A stretch of DNA of 64,000 nucleotides, from contig NZ_QRMP01000005.1 of NCBI RefSeq assembly GCF_003473295.1, positions 124,455 to 188,454 on the forward strand, given 5' to 3'. Source of the stretch: Parabacteroides sp. AM08-6. Its GTDB lineage: Bacteria; Bacteroidota; Bacteroidia; Bacteroidales; Tannerellaceae. Shown here in pieces: positions 1 through 8,865 of the stretch. The position numbers and the translations under genes were made by a program. Numbering within the stretch: position 1 is the stretch's first letter; every line of letters begins with the position of its first letter. The notes under the pieces were generated by a model. It saw nothing but the letters and a program-made list of their open reading frames with translations, was not told where the DNA came from and ran no database searches.

Positions 1-292
1 CTATAAACTGTTTGCAAAACTCCTGACGTCTGCCTAAAGTCGTTGTATATTTAATGTCGGAGGCTTCCGGTGCAAACCACGGCCCCATTGTTTGTGTAAA
101 AAAAGGCATTAAGATAATGTCATGTTTCGGGGTATAAAACGGCATGGTAGCCAGAATACGCCCTTTTTCTTCAACCGACAAAACATCCCAGTTCTCTTTT
201 CCGCAAACGATATCCAGCCACCAGTCCCGGGAAAAGATTGGTATAGTCGGTTCGTATGAACAAAGTTGATGGTATTTGTCTTTTGAGGTCAT
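1..292 (-). CDS. FemAB/GNAT-like acyltransferase, N-terminal part (cut by window edge)
   Basis: About 97 N-terminal residues of a gene that continues beyond base 1. The ATG at 292-290 follows an AAGAAG ribosome-binding-like stretch. The reading contains IPIFSRDWWLDIVCG, then NWDVLSVEEKGRILATMPF and FFTQTMGPWFAP. This pattern is familiar from the N-terminus of Bacteroidales proteins annotated as GNAT or FemAB-like (peptidoglycan interpeptide or lipid acyl/aminoacyl transfer). No catalytic region is visible, so the substrate cannot be given. It follows recA by 52 bp in the same direction and may be the last gene of that operon, although a 12-bp inverted repeat lies between them. Family assignment rests on motif memory and is moderate. 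Confidence 0.6.
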   Translation of the reverse strand, partial: MTSKDKYHQLCSYEPTIPIFSRDWWLDIVCGKENWDVLSVEEKGRILATMPFYTPKHDIILMPFFTQTMGPWFAPEASDIKYTTTLGRRQEFCKQFI

Positions 293-303
293 TCTTCTTA
301 TGT

Positions 304-339
304 ATAGGGTAAATAATGATAAACCACTATTTACCCTAT
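304..339 (-). terminator. Inverted repeat downstream of recA
   Basis: A perfect 12-bp inverted repeat (304-315 and 328-339) with a 12-nt loop lies just past the recA stop codon. No T-run follows on the minus strand, so it may be a weak terminator or an mRNA 3'-end stabiliser rather than a strong stop. It also sits immediately in front of the ribosome-binding region of the next gene. Confidence 0.5.
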
Positions 340-344
340 GTCTA

Positions 345-1388
345 TTATTTCAATTTTTCGAATATCAATGTAGCCAATTCGTCGGCTAATTCTGGATTGT
401 CGGCAACACATTGTTTGGCAGCATCGCGTCCTTGTCCCAGCTTGGTGTCGTTGTAGCTGTACCATGCACCGCTTTTTTTGATGATGTTCAGTTCTGCCGC
501 CAAATCGATGATTTCGCCGGAGCGTGAGATACCTTCACCGAACATAATATCGAATTCAGCTTTCCGGAATGGAGGAGCAACTTTGTTTTTAACCACTTTT
601 ACGCGAACTTGGTTTCCTTTGATTTCATCGCCATCTTTCAGTTTTCCGATGGAACGGATATCCAGACGAACGGATGCGTAAAACTTCAGCGCATTACCTC
701 CGGTTGTTGTTTCAGGATTACCGAACATAACACCGATTTTATCACGCAGCTGGTTGATAAAAATACAAGTCGTATTCGTTTTATTGATAGCAGCTGTTAG
801 TTTACGAAGTGCTTGCGACATCAAGCGGGCTTGCAATCCCATTTTACTGTCACCCATGTCGCCTTCCAACTCGGCCTTGGGAGTCAGGGCTGCAACAGAG
901 TCGATAACTACAATGTCTACAGCTGACGAACGAATCAACTGATCTGCGATTTCCAATGCCTGTTCGCCGCTGTCCGGCTGTGAAATCCATAAATTTTCAA
1001 CATCGACTCCCAGTTTTTCAGCATAAAAACGGTCGAAAGCATGTTCCGCATCGATAAAAGCTGCAATACCTCCGGCTTTTTGAGCTTCGGCAATTGCATG
1101 GATTGCCAGTGTCGTTTTTCCGGATGATTCCGGACCATAGATTTCCACAATACGTCCTTTCGGATAACCGCCTACACCCAAGGCTGCATCCAGCCCGATG
1201 GAGCCGGTTTTGATAACTTCGATGTTCTCGATACTTTCATCGCCCAGTTTCATGATGGAACCTTTACCGAAATCTTTTTCGATTTTATCCATTGCTGCGC
1301 GTAGCGCTTTTAGTTTGTCTGCGTTAATCGCAGGTTTGGCAGCAGCCGGCTGCTTGCCTTCTTCAAATAAGTTGTCTTCTTTTGCCAT
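345..1388 (-). CDS. recA: RecA recombinase
   Basis: ATP-dependent strand-exchange protein for homologous recombination and repair. The 347 residues match the family length. Walker A GPESSGKT is at about residues 85-92, the Walker B region reads [12 protein letters not shown], and the L2 DNA-binding loop [13 protein letters not shown] is present. The C-terminus stops at FEKLK without the long acidic tail of E. coli RecA. It lies 6 bp behind bcp in an operon led by carboxynorspermidine dehydrogenase, so it is probably transcribed with those genes. No LexA-type operator was seen in the operon's upstream region, but the search was by eye. Identification is essentially certain. Confidence 0.98.
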   Translation of the reverse strand: MAKEDNLFEEGKQPAAAKPAINADKLKALRAAMDKIEKDFGKGSIMKLGDESIENIEVIKTGSIGLDAALGVGGYPKGRIVEIYGPESSGKTTLAIHAIAEAQKAGGIAAFIDAEHAFDRFYAEKLGVDVENLWISQPDSGEQALEIADQLIRSSAVDIVVIDSVAALTPKAELEGDMGDSKMGLQARLMSQALRKLTAAINKTNTTCIFINQLRDKIGVMFGNPETTTGGNALKFYASVRLDIRSIGKLKDGDEIKGNQVRVKVVKNKVAPPFRKAEFDIMFGEGISRSGEIIDLAAELNIIKKSGAWYSYNDTKLGQGRDAAKQCVADNPELADELATLIFEKLK

Positions 1389-1394
1389 TTCCTT

Positions 1395-1853
1395 TTATAG
1401 ATTAAGGATTTGATTTGCATGGTCTTTAGTCTTCACCTCTTTCGGGCCGATGATGTTGGTAACGATACCTTCTTCATTGATTATAAAGGTGGTACGGAGA
1501 GTCCCCATGTATGAACGTCCGTACAATTTTTTTTCTGCCCATACCCCGAACTGTTGTTGCAGGGTTGTATCCGTATCAGCGATGAGGCTGAAAGGAAGTT
1601 CTTGTTTTGAGATGAAGCCCTGATGAGATTTAGCACTGTCCTTGCTTACTCCAACCACTTCGTAGCCGGCGGCCAGCAAGTCCCGATAACCGTCTCTTAG
1701 GCTGCAAGCTTCTGCCGTGCAACCGCTCGTGTTGTCTTTCGGATAGAAATATAAAGCCAGCTTTTTCCCTTTGAAATCGCTCAACTTTATCTCTTTTCCG
1801 TTCTGGTCCAGTCCTAATACTTCAGGTGCTTTGTCTCCTATTTGTATTGCCAT
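1395..1853 (-). CDS. bcp: Thioredoxin-dependent peroxiredoxin, BCP/PrxQ type
   Basis: Cytoplasmic peroxidase reducing H2O2 and organic peroxides with thioredoxin as reductant. The 152-residue protein has the AhpC/TSA fold signature LALYFYPKDNTSGCTAEAC. Cys45 (peroxidatic) and Cys50 (resolving) have the same five-residue spacing and numbering as E. coli BCP. The later motif GRSYMGTLRTTFIINEEG is also typical. It starts 9 bp after the radical SAM gene and ends 6 bp before recA, so it is an internal operon gene. Pairing a peroxidase with recA would fit oxidative DNA-damage defence, which is inference. Confidence 0.95.
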   Translation of the reverse strand: MAIQIGDKAPEVLGLDQNGKEIKLSDFKGKKLALYFYPKDNTSGCTAEACSLRDGYRDLLAAGYEVVGVSKDSAKSHQGFISKQELPFSLIADTDTTLQQQFGVWAEKKLYGRSYMGTLRTTFIINEEGIVTNIIGPKEVKTKDHANQILNL

Positions 1854-1862
1854 AAACTTGTT

Positions 1863-2876
1863 TTACTTAATATTATAGTTCATTTTACGTGTCACGTCTA
1901 CTTTCTGCCGTTTTGCTTTGCCGAAGGCTTTTCCCAATAATTGCCTCCCCAAATGACGGCGGGCGGCATACGATTCGAATGTCTCCGTCCGGTAATCGAA
2001 ATCGTCTTTCCAGCATTCCCGTGGAGAAACATAGCAATATGTCGCCTTTTCGAAACTGTTGTCATCCACTTCATTCTCTTCCAGCATGATGATGTTCCGC
2101 TTATCCGGCGCTAAACAGATAATGTTTCTGCGGCGGCATTCTTCGATAAGCGGCTGCAGTACAGTATCATAGGAAGCATAAATACGCGTCAAGTCGAAAT
2201 CATTGTATTCGCTGTCCCCGATTTTCTGTATGGGACGTAATTGCAAAATATCCAACTGGCTCCCGACTATATCCCAGATACAGCTAAGTTCTTCCAGATT
2301 GGCATTGTTGATGGTATAGTTAATCCGCAATTTGAATCTCGGATATTTTTTCTTGACATCTGCAACATCCGCCAGCAGCCTTTTAAAAAGGTCGAACTTC
2401 CCGTTTGCCATCAGATACTCATACGTTTCACGGGTAAAACCGTGAGCGGAAAGAGTCAGTTCGTCCAACCCGTTTTCCACAGCTGCGCTCAGTTGTTCCT
2501 TTGTCAGCAGATTCCCGTTTGTCGTAAGCGAAATATAGGGAACTTTGTATTTTTTTCCCAACCCGATGATTTTTATCAAATCCTTATGTAAAGTCGGTTC
2601 GGCTCCGCATCCCACCTGGAGTTTTAGTGCCCGGTGGAACAAACTGGCAGCAATTGCTTCTATCTCCTCATATCTCAGGCTACCTTTTAGTGTTTTCCGT
2701 TTTTCTTCATCGCTGAAATAGCACATCTTACAACGGAAATTACAAGCCATTACCGGATCCAGGAAGACTCCGATATATCGCCTGCCCAATACATGAAATA
2801 ACCAGAGACCCAGCAATTTGAGTCTCCGGCTTTTTATCTGTGTACCGAGGCGTAGTATCCTGTAGATATTACCCAT
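1863..2876 (-). CDS. Radical SAM protein of unknown substrate
   Basis: A 337-residue radical SAM enzyme. The cluster motif CNFRCKMC places Cys45, Cys49 and Cys52 as the [4Fe-4S] ligands. GCGAEPTLH is a GGEP-like SAM-binding segment, and ISLTTNGNLLTKEQL is typical of the TIM-barrel core. Two further cysteines lie near the C-terminus (YCYVSPRECW), followed by a very basic tail. This could be a reduced SPASM-like region, but I cannot assign an auxiliary cluster. A basic, hydrophobic N-terminus precedes the cluster. It sits 5 bp after the dehydrogenase and 9 bp before bcp, so it is fully embedded in the recA operon. The substrate is unknown. Confidence 0.85.
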   Translation of the reverse strand: MGNIYRILRLGTQIKSRRLKLLGLWLFHVLGRRYIGVFLDPVMACNFRCKMCYFSDEEKRKTLKGSLRYEEIEAIAASLFHRALKLQVGCGAEPTLHKDLIKIIGLGKKYKVPYISLTTNGNLLTKEQLSAAVENGLDELTLSAHGFTRETYEYLMANGKFDLFKRLLADVADVKKKYPRFKLRINYTINNANLEELSCIWDIVGSQLDILQLRPIQKIGDSEYNDFDLTRIYASYDTVLQPLIEECRRRNIICLAPDKRNIIMLEENEVDDNSFEKATYCYVSPRECWKDDFDYRTETFESYAARRHLGRQLLGKAFGKAKRQKVDVTRKMNYNIK

Positions 2877-2881
2877 CTTTT

Positions 2882-4075
2882 TTACAGTTCCAAATCTACG
2901 TTAAATAATTCATGCCAAGGTAATCCCTGTTCGTTCAGCTCTTTCATGAAAGGATCCGGATCGAACTCTTCCACATTCCATACGCCCGGTTTTTTCCAAA
3001 TACTTTTCATAAACAGTTTTGCACCAATCATGGCCGGAACGCCGGTTGTGTAGCTGACACCCTGTGCGCCTGTCTCCAGATAGGCGGCGTGGTGGCTGCA
3101 ATTATTATATACGTAATATGTTATCTCTTTGCCGTCTTTCAATCCCCGGATACGGCAACCGATGGATGTTTCGCCAGTATAGTTTTCGCCCAAATCACCC
3201 GGGTTTGGCAATACGGCTTTCAGAAACTGGATAGGAACAATTTCTTGGCCATTATACAGAATCGGATCGATACGTGCCATACCGATATTTTGGATTACAC
3301 GCAGATGGGTCAGATATTCTTGTCCGAATGTCATCCAGAAACGGGCACGTTTGATAGTCGGGAAGTTTTTTGTCAGGCTTTCCAACTCTTCGTGGTACAT
3401 CAGGTATGATTCTTTAGGCCCTATATTCGGGTAATTCAACGGTTTATGAACAGAAAGAGGATCTGTGTCTTTCCATTGTCCGTCTTCGAAATATTTACCA
3501 CGTTGAGTAATTTCACGAATGTTGATTTCCGGATTAAAGTTTGTTGCAAATGCTTTATGATGATCACCGGCATTACAATCTACAATATCCAGATACTGTA
3601 TTTCGTCAAAATGGTGTTTAGCAGCATAAGCCGTGTACACCCCCGTTACTCCCGGGTCGAAACCACAACCTAAAATAGCGGTCAGGCCGGCTTTCTCAAA
3701 ACGGTCTTTGTATGCCCACTGCCAACTGTATTCATATTTGGCTTCATCCAGTGGTTCGTAGTTGGCTGTATCCAGATAACTAACGCCATATGCCAGGCAG
3801 GCATCCATAATGGAGAGGTCCTGGTACGGCAAAGCCAAGTTTATAACCAAGTCCGGCTTGAAAGCATTGAACAAGGCCACAAGTTCGTCCACGTTGTCCG
3901 CGTCCACTTGTGCCGTCTGTACCTTTACATTTTTGATATCGTCAGCAATCTTGTCGCATTTGCTTTTCGTACGGCTTGCTACCATGATATCAGTAAAGAC
4001 ATCTGCGTTCATTGCGATTTTCTTAACGGCAACGGTACTAACGCCTCCGGCACCAATCACTAATACTCTTCCCAT
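2882..4075 (-). CDS. Carboxynorspermidine/carboxyspermidine dehydrogenase (saccharopine dehydrogenase family)
   Basis: NADPH-dependent reductive condensation of aspartate semialdehyde with putrescine or diaminopropane, giving carboxyspermidine or carboxynorspermidine. Evidence is the N-terminal Rossmann motif VLVIGAGGVS, the overall saccharopine-dehydrogenase layout and a length of 397 residues, normal for the polyamine branch. Saccharopine reductase is the main alternative. The ATG at 4075 is preferred over a TTG two codons upstream. It heads the operon with radical SAM, bcp and recA. Agmatine deiminase and N-carbamoylputrescine amidase at 32.9-34.9 kb would supply its putrescine. The decarboxylase partner is not in the window. 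Confidence 0.85.
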   Translation of the reverse strand: MGRVLVIGAGGVSTVAVKKIAMNADVFTDIMVASRTKSKCDKIADDIKNVKVQTAQVDADNVDELVALFNAFKPDLVINLALPYQDLSIMDACLAYGVSYLDTANYEPLDEAKYEYSWQWAYKDRFEKAGLTAILGCGFDPGVTGVYTAYAAKHHFDEIQYLDIVDCNAGDHHKAFATNFNPEINIREITQRGKYFEDGQWKDTDPLSVHKPLNYPNIGPKESYLMYHEELESLTKNFPTIKRARFWMTFGQEYLTHLRVIQNIGMARIDPILYNGQEIVPIQFLKAVLPNPGDLGENYTGETSIGCRIRGLKDGKEITYYVYNNCSHHAAYLETGAQGVSYTTGVPAMIGAKLFMKSIWKKPGVWNVEEFDPDPFMKELNEQGLPWHELFNVDLEL

Positions 4076-4134
4076 GTACAAATAGAATTAATATTGTTGT
4101 TAATATACAGTTTGCAAGGTTATGAACCTTTCGA

Positions 4135-4142
4135 CAAAAATA
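4135..4142 (-). promoter_or_regulatory. Candidate -7 element for the dehydrogenase-recA operon
   Basis: TATTTTTG on the minus strand matches TAnnTTTG and lies 60 bp before the ATG at 4075. The -33 box is poor (a TTTC-like stretch), so support is moderate. Confidence 0.4.
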
Positions 4143-4605
4143 CGATTTATCTTTGAAATATGCTATAAGGCTTTCTGAAAAACCTTCCCGGTATTTAGAA
4201 TCATTTTTTCGGGGACTTACTTTTTTGTGCTTTATTCCTGATCCTTCCGGGTACTACAGGGTAGGTTTCTAATTTTCCTGATTATCAAAATGTCACTACT
4301 ATAGCGGCTAAATGGGGTTAATATGGCGGGTAAAATAAATTACCCGCACATGTAACTCTTTTTAACGTATTAATCCGGTTACAAAATACCCAAATAATAA
4401 ACATTTTGTCATCCGTCGGGAATATGTGGACCGGGAAATTTTGTATGATGTGTTTGGGCTGTATGCTGTGCTGCAAGGCATAAAAAGAGAATCGATGCAG
4501 CGTTTCTTTTCGAAATAGCATCTTTGTTCATAGATTTATCCTGATATTTAAGAAGATTCGATGGTTAAAGTATCTATAAATGCTTGTTATCTATTGGGAA
4601 ACTGC
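4143..4605. other. Gene-free intergenic region
   Basis: No convincing coding region was found here. It holds an 8-bp inverted repeat (4326-4333 with 4340-4347, GCGGGTAA/TTACCCGC) and a plus-strand TATCTTTG at 4148-4155 that leads into no recognisable gene. A short minus-strand reading frame at 4318-4521 has no family features. Confidence 0.4.
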
Positions 4606-4613
4606 TATATTTG
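4606..4613 (+). promoter_or_regulatory. Promoter of the low-complexity protein/FadL-like operon
   Basis: TATATTTG at 4606-4613 with TTG at 4584-4586, a 19-nt spacer, matches the Bacteroidota consensus. It predicts a 5' leader of about 100 nt. A small CAGGG/CCCTG hairpin lies inside that leader near 4650-4668. Confidence 0.65.
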
Positions 4614-4720
4614 TAAATAAAATGGATAGTTTTATTGTTAAGATAAATCAGGGCGTTTAAACCCTGACGATGTATGGATAGTCTAAGTAGTAGAAATTAT
4701 AAAGTAGAGGAGAAACGAAT

Positions 4721-6121
4721 ATGAAACCCATGAAATTAACATCTTTGATGGTGATGCTTCTGGTAGCTTTTAGCGCTGCCGCTCAAGAGGAGTTCTTTGA
4801 TGATGTGTATTTCTCTTCCGGTAAAGATAAGAAAAAAGAAAAAAAAGAAGAGAAGGTAATACAGCCGAAAAAAGAAGAGGCAACAAGTACGACATTGTCA
4901 TCCACTTACACCACGACCAGCAGAACTGCGCCGGCTAAGGCTAAGGGCGAACGTGATGTAGATGAATATAATCGTCGGTATGAATCTGCTGATGTAGAGG
5001 AAGCTTATGATGAATCAGCCGATATGGACAGTAGTGGCGAAGTTCTTGCCGAATATAATGATAATATGGCAGCTGATGACCAGAAAGTGACAGTGATAGC
5101 TGATAATAAACGCCGTTCGGATTTAGAGTATACCGAACGTATTATTCGTTATCATTCGCCAAGTAAGATAACGATAGCCGGTGCCGACCAGGTTGATTTA
5201 TACTTGAGCGACGGTTATTACGGTTATGATTATGATACGAACTATTTGGATGGGAATACAAATGTGAGTTTTAATATAAATGTAGGAAATGGCTGGTATG
5301 ATCCCTGGTATAGTTGGTATAACCCGTGGTATTACAATCCTTGGTGGAGCTATTCTTCCTGGTGGGGACCGAGTTGGGGCTTCAGCTGGGGCTGGGGTGG
5401 CTTCTATGGCGGTTGGTCAAGACCGTGGTACGGCGGTTACTGGGGACCGGGATATTATGGCGGCTATTGGGGTGGCGGTTACTGGGGCGGTGGCTATTGG
5501 GGCCATAGCCATTGGGCACATGCAACTCCTTACAGACATAGTTATGCCGGCGGGCGTACAACAGGTTCCGGAGGTAGGAGCGCATATCGTTCTTCCGGCT
5601 CTCGCAGTTCGGTTAGGAATACTTCATCACAGAGAAGTAGTAATCGTTCTTCCGCATCTTCTTTACGTTCTTCGTCCACTAATAATCGCGTAAGTTCCGA
5701 TAGAAATAGTAGCGGGCGGGTGAATAGTAACAGCAGTCGTCCCGGATTGAGTACAAGCCGTGCCAATACAACGGAGAGAACGGGTATTAGCAGCGAACGT
5801 ACTTCGACGAACACGAATAACCGGACACGAATAACCCGTGAAAATAATGTAGGAACATCCTCCTCTTCTTCACGTACATATAATCGTCAGAGTACTCCGT
5901 CAAGAAGCAGTAGCAATTCTTATCGCTCTTCTTCGTCCGGAAATAGTCGCAGTAATACTTATACCCCTTCAAGGAGTAGCAACAGTACGACACGTTCCAG
6001 TTCGATAGGTACTTCTTCCGGAGGTAGCGTTAGTCGTTCCAGCGGTGGCGGTTATAGTAATGGTGGCGGACGCTCCAGTGGTGGTGGCGGCGGACGTTCC
6101 GGCGGCGGTCGAAGCCGGTAA
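4721..6121 (+). CDS. Secreted Trp/Tyr/Gly-rich and Ser/Arg-rich low-complexity protein
   Basis: A 466-residue protein of unknown function. A Sec signal peptide (hydrophobic LMVMLLVAFSAAAQ) is followed by a Lys/Glu block (KDKKKEKKEEK) and an acidic segment around residues 85-125. Next comes a striking aromatic stretch at about 190-265 made of WY, GGYWG and NPWW units. The C-terminal 200 residues are dominated by Ser, Arg, Asn, Thr and Gly and end in Gly/Ser/Arg repeats. This predicts an exported, largely disordered, sticky protein of the envelope or surface. It precedes the barrel gene by 36 bp in the same direction. No enzymatic motif is visible. Confidence 0.85.
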   Translation: MKPMKLTSLMVMLLVAFSAAAQEEFFDDVYFSSGKDKKKEKKEEKVIQPKKEEATSTTLSSTYTTTSRTAPAKAKGERDVDEYNRRYESADVEEAYDESADMDSSGEVLAEYNDNMAADDQKVTVIADNKRRSDLEYTERIIRYHSPSKITIAGADQVDLYLSDGYYGYDYDTNYLDGNTNVSFNINVGNGWYDPWYSWYNPWYYNPWWSYSSWWGPSWGFSWGWGGFYGGWSRPWYGGYWGPGYYGGYWGGGYWGGGYWGHSHWAHATPYRHSYAGGRTTGSGGRSAYRSSGSRSSVRNTSSQRSSNRSSASSLRSSSTNNRVSSDRNSSGRVNSNSSRPGLSTSRANTTERTGISSERTSTNTNNRTRITRENNVGTSSSSSRTYNRQSTPSRSSSNSYRSSSSGNSRSNTYTPSRSSNSTTRSSSIGTSSGGSVSRSSGGGYSNGGGRSSGGGGGRSGGGRSR

Positions 6122-6157
6122 TCCGGATAGGTAATAAATCTTAGGAATAGTAGAGAT

Positions 6158-7795
6158 ATGAAGAAGGTGATTGGTTTGTTAGTATCGGCATTTGTACTAA
6201 GTGCCGGTACCGTATTTGCACAAAGTGAGATTGATGCTTATAAATTCTCTCAGACAGATTTGAGCGGGACAGCCCGGTATATGGGGATGGGAGGCGCTTT
6301 CGGTGCTTTAGGTGGTGATATATCTTCAATGGAGACGAATCCTGCAGGGTTGGGTATTTATCGTAGTTCCGAAGTAGTGACAACATTGAGCCTGTCTTCC
6401 ATTAGAGCGAAAACGGATTGGGTTGGAACGAAAATGAATGAAAATCGTACTAAACTCAATTTTGATAATATTGCTTATGTCGGTTATTTTCCAAGTGGTA
6501 ATGACGAAGGCCTTGTCAGTTGGAATGTGGGTTTCTCTTATAATAGGGTTAAAAATTATAATCGCACCTACAGAATGGGGCGCGGAGCCGGAGGTAAATC
6601 CATCTCGGATTATATTGCGGAGTTGACAAGTCTTAACGGCTCTACTTCCGGCGGACTTTGGGGAACGGATAATTATGACCCTTATTTGAATCATAATTGG
6701 CTTTCGGTTTTGGGATATAATGCCGGACTGATAGATGGTGATAAGGGGGCGTTTTTTTCTACAATGGGAGAATGGAAAAATGGAAATCTTGTCCCTTTTA
6801 AAGTGCACTCTGCGGATTTGCATGTTACGGAGAAAGGAGCTGTAGATAAATATAATATTTCTCTTGCCACTAATATTTCGAATGTGTTTTTCGTTGGGGC
6901 GACAGTATCTGTTACCGATTTGAATTATGACGTACGAACATATTATGATGAGGATTTTGGCTCTAATAAAGCATCCAATAAAAGCGACCATCTCTATTTG
7001 GATAATTATTCTTCTTTGGATGGAACCGGATATGGCTTTAATCTTGGTGTAATTGTTCGCCCGGTTGATTTCCTGCGTTTCGGAGTCGCTTACAATTCAC
7101 CGACTTGGTATAAGATGACAAATTATTATAATGCGGAAGCGGGAGCTTTTGTATATGATTATTATTCCAATAGGGTGAATCCGGAGGGGAATGACAAAAA
7201 TATGGATAGGAAGGCCTGGACTCCGGACAATGTATATACCGAGTACAAGCTTCGTTCTGCCGATAAGTTTTTGTTTAGTGCCGCAGCTATTATTGGCCAG
7301 ACGGCATTGATTAGTGTGGATTATGAATTGACGAATTATAAAGGTATGCGCTTAAGCGACCGGGATGGCTATGCACAGGATGATGATAATAGTCTTATTA
7401 AAGGGGATTATCGTTGGGCCGGTATGTTAAAAGCCGGTGCGGAAGTAAAGGTTACGCCTCAATTCGCTGTTCGTGTTGGTACTGCATGGCAAAATAGTCC
7501 GGTACAAGACCACATGAAGTACACTTCGGATGGTGTGATTTCGGAAGTTGCCGTATCTGGAACACGTACGGTTTATTCGGTAGACCATTCTGTAAATTAT
7601 TATACGTTAGGTTTAGGGTATCGTTTTACTCCTAATTTCTATGTGGATTTGGCTGCGGTTTACCGGATGCAGAAAGAAGAAGTTTATCCATTCCCTCATC
7701 TTATTCAAAAAGGAGAAATTTTGGTAGAATCTGTTCCGTCTATATTAAAAACGAATACTACAAAAGTCGCTCTTACTTTTGGATATAAGTTCTGA
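6158..7795 (+). CDS. OmpP1/FadL-like outer-membrane beta-barrel protein
   Basis: A 545-residue exported protein with a clear Sec signal peptide ending at about AGTVFAQ. The region DLSGTARYMGMGGAFGALGGDISSMETNPAGLGIY carries the conserved N-terminal signature of Bacteroidales proteins annotated as OmpP1/FadL/TodX or hemin receptor. Alternating aromatic strands run to a terminal KVALTFGYKF strand, as expected for a barrel inserted in the outer membrane. The likely role is uptake of a hydrophobic solute, but the substrate is unknown. It is probably co-transcribed with the low-complexity secreted protein 36 bp upstream, and a strong terminator follows. Confidence 0.85.
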   Translation: MKKVIGLLVSAFVLSAGTVFAQSEIDAYKFSQTDLSGTARYMGMGGAFGALGGDISSMETNPAGLGIYRSSEVVTTLSLSSIRAKTDWVGTKMNENRTKLNFDNIAYVGYFPSGNDEGLVSWNVGFSYNRVKNYNRTYRMGRGAGGKSISDYIAELTSLNGSTSGGLWGTDNYDPYLNHNWLSVLGYNAGLIDGDKGAFFSTMGEWKNGNLVPFKVHSADLHVTEKGAVDKYNISLATNISNVFFVGATVSVTDLNYDVRTYYDEDFGSNKASNKSDHLYLDNYSSLDGTGYGFNLGVIVRPVDFLRFGVAYNSPTWYKMTNYYNAEAGAFVYDYYSNRVNPEGNDKNMDRKAWTPDNVYTEYKLRSADKFLFSAAAIIGQTALISVDYELTNYKGMRLSDRDGYAQDDDNSLIKGDYRWAGMLKAGAEVKVTPQFAVRVGTAWQNSPVQDHMKYTSDGVISEVAVSGTRTVYSVDHSVNYYTLGLGYRFTPNFYVDLAAVYRMQKEEVYPFPHLIQKGEILVESVPSILKTNTTKVALTFGYKF

Positions 7796-7812
7796 TTTTT
7801 CATAGTTAGTTC

Positions 7813-7862
7813 AAAAAAGCCCCCTTTTTGTACAAGAAACGTACGAAAAGGGGGCTTTTTTA
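7813..7862 (+). terminator. Rho-independent terminator after the FadL-like gene
   Basis: A long inverted repeat (7813-7833 with 7841-7861, one mismatch) built on AAAAAAGCCCCC/GGGGGCTTTTTT ends in a T-run. It begins 18 bp after the stop codon. Confidence 0.9.
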
Positions 7863-8004
7863 TTTAAAAATGGAAGAATAGTTTGTTTGTTTAAAATTCT
7901 TTTTGTTCTTTTGCCTTAAAATATAAATATATTATTGTCTAACATTTAAAACCGCATTGCCTATAGCATAACATTACTCAATAGAAACTAAAAAAATAGA
8001 AGTA

Positions 8005-8598
8005 ATGAACACTTTAAGAATGATGACTGACGAAGAGTTGGTTGTTCTTTATGCACAAGGTAATAATGCTGCTTTCGATGTGTTGTTGAATCGTTACAAA
8101 AGCAGTATCCATTCCTACATTTACTTTATAGTTCGTAACAAGGATCTTACGGAAGATATTTTCCAAGAGACTTTTGTCAAGGTGATTATGACGATTAAAC
8201 AAGGCCGTTATACCGAGAACGGTAAGTTTAAGGCTTGGATTACCCGTATTGCTCATAACCTGATTATCGATAATTTCCGTCAGGAACGGAGTGAAAATAC
8301 GATTTCCAATGATGAAGTGGAAGTTGACTTATTTAACAATATCAAACTTTGTGACGGAACAATAGAAGATAACATTGTTCGTCATCAGGTATTGTCGGAT
8401 GTGAAGAAGCTGGTTAAGCATCTGCCTGATAGTCAGCGGGAAGTGTTGGAAATGCGTTACTATCAGGACCTTAGTTTTAAAGAAATAGCCGATATTACAG
8501 GCGTAAGCATTAATACCGCTTTGGGACGCATGCGCTATGCTATCCTGAATATGCGTCGTATGGCTGAGGAAAACAGTATCGAGTTGTCGATGGTATAA
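8005..8598 (+). CDS. ECF-type RNA polymerase sigma factor
   Basis: A 197-residue sigma-70 family protein with region 2 at about residues 25-95 (DIFQETFVKV, then FKAWITRIAHNLIIDNFR) and region 4 at about 130-185 (LPDSQREVLEMRYY, helix-turn-helix LSFKEIADITGVSINTALGRM). No anti-sigma gene with a transmembrane segment is adjacent, unlike the FecI/FecR or RpoE arrangements. The neighbour is instead a 59-residue basic protein. Its regulon is unknown. I did not find a clear housekeeping -7 box in the 140 bp upstream, so it may depend on another sigma factor or on itself. Confidence 0.95.
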   Translation: MNTLRMMTDEELVVLYAQGNNAAFDVLLNRYKSSIHSYIYFIVRNKDLTEDIFQETFVKVIMTIKQGRYTENGKFKAWITRIAHNLIIDNFRQERSENTISNDEVEVDLFNNIKLCDGTIEDNIVRHQVLSDVKKLVKHLPDSQREVLEMRYYQDLSFKEIADITGVSINTALGRMRYAILNMRRMAEENSIELSMV

Positions 8599-8622
8599 AT
8601 AAATTCTATTCATCATACAATA

Positions 8623-8645
8623 AGCAGGCAGCCTGCTCGTTTTAT
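8623..8645 (+). terminator. Possible terminator/attenuator between sigma gene and small ORF
   Basis: AGCAGGC-A-GCCTGCT (8623-8637) followed by CGTTTTATT has the shape of a weak intrinsic terminator. A second small hairpin with CGTTT/AAACG arms follows. Partial read-through would let the small downstream gene be expressed at a lower or regulated level. Confidence 0.45.
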
Positions 8646-8676
8646 TATCAAACGAAAAATAAAAACAGAGTTGCCT

Positions 8677-8856
8677 ATGAAGAGACTTTCTACTCGATGT
8701 ATGAATGAATTTGAAAATAGAACCAACAGAAACCGGAATGAGAAGAAAAAGAGTATGCCACGCAGGCAGACATTGGATTTTCTTACTCAGTTTGCAAGAG
8801 TTTATCATTCAGAACCAGTTTTGCATCCGGAGCTTTGTGGCGTGGTAATGAACTAA
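8677..8856 (+). CDS. Small basic protein of unknown function downstream of ECF sigma factor
   Basis: A 59-residue protein beginning MKRLSTRCMNEF and ending LCGVVMN. The ATG at 8677 is preferred to a TTG two codons earlier because AGAG stands about 6 nt upstream of it. The first half is rich in Arg, Asn and Lys. The second half, LDFLTQFARVYHSEP, resembles the tails of short Bacteroidales hypothetical proteins I recall, but I cannot name a family. It lies 78 bp behind the sigma gene with a hairpin between and a strong terminator after it. A modulator of the sigma factor is possible but pure inference. Confidence 0.6.
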   Translation: MKRLSTRCMNEFENRTNRNRNEKKKSMPRRQTLDFLTQFARVYHSEPVLHPELCGVVMN

Positions 8857-8865
8857 AGTTGAAAT

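Noticed and set aside
4318..4521. Minus-strand ORF of 67 codons in the gap upstream of the low-complexity protein
   Set aside because: No ribosome-binding site, promoter or recognisable composition was seen. It is probably chance in AT-rich DNA.
5289..5693. Open frames overlapping the Trp/Tyr/Gly-rich segment
   Set aside because: They are shadows created by the biased codons of the main gene. The main frame has the signal peptide and a promoter.
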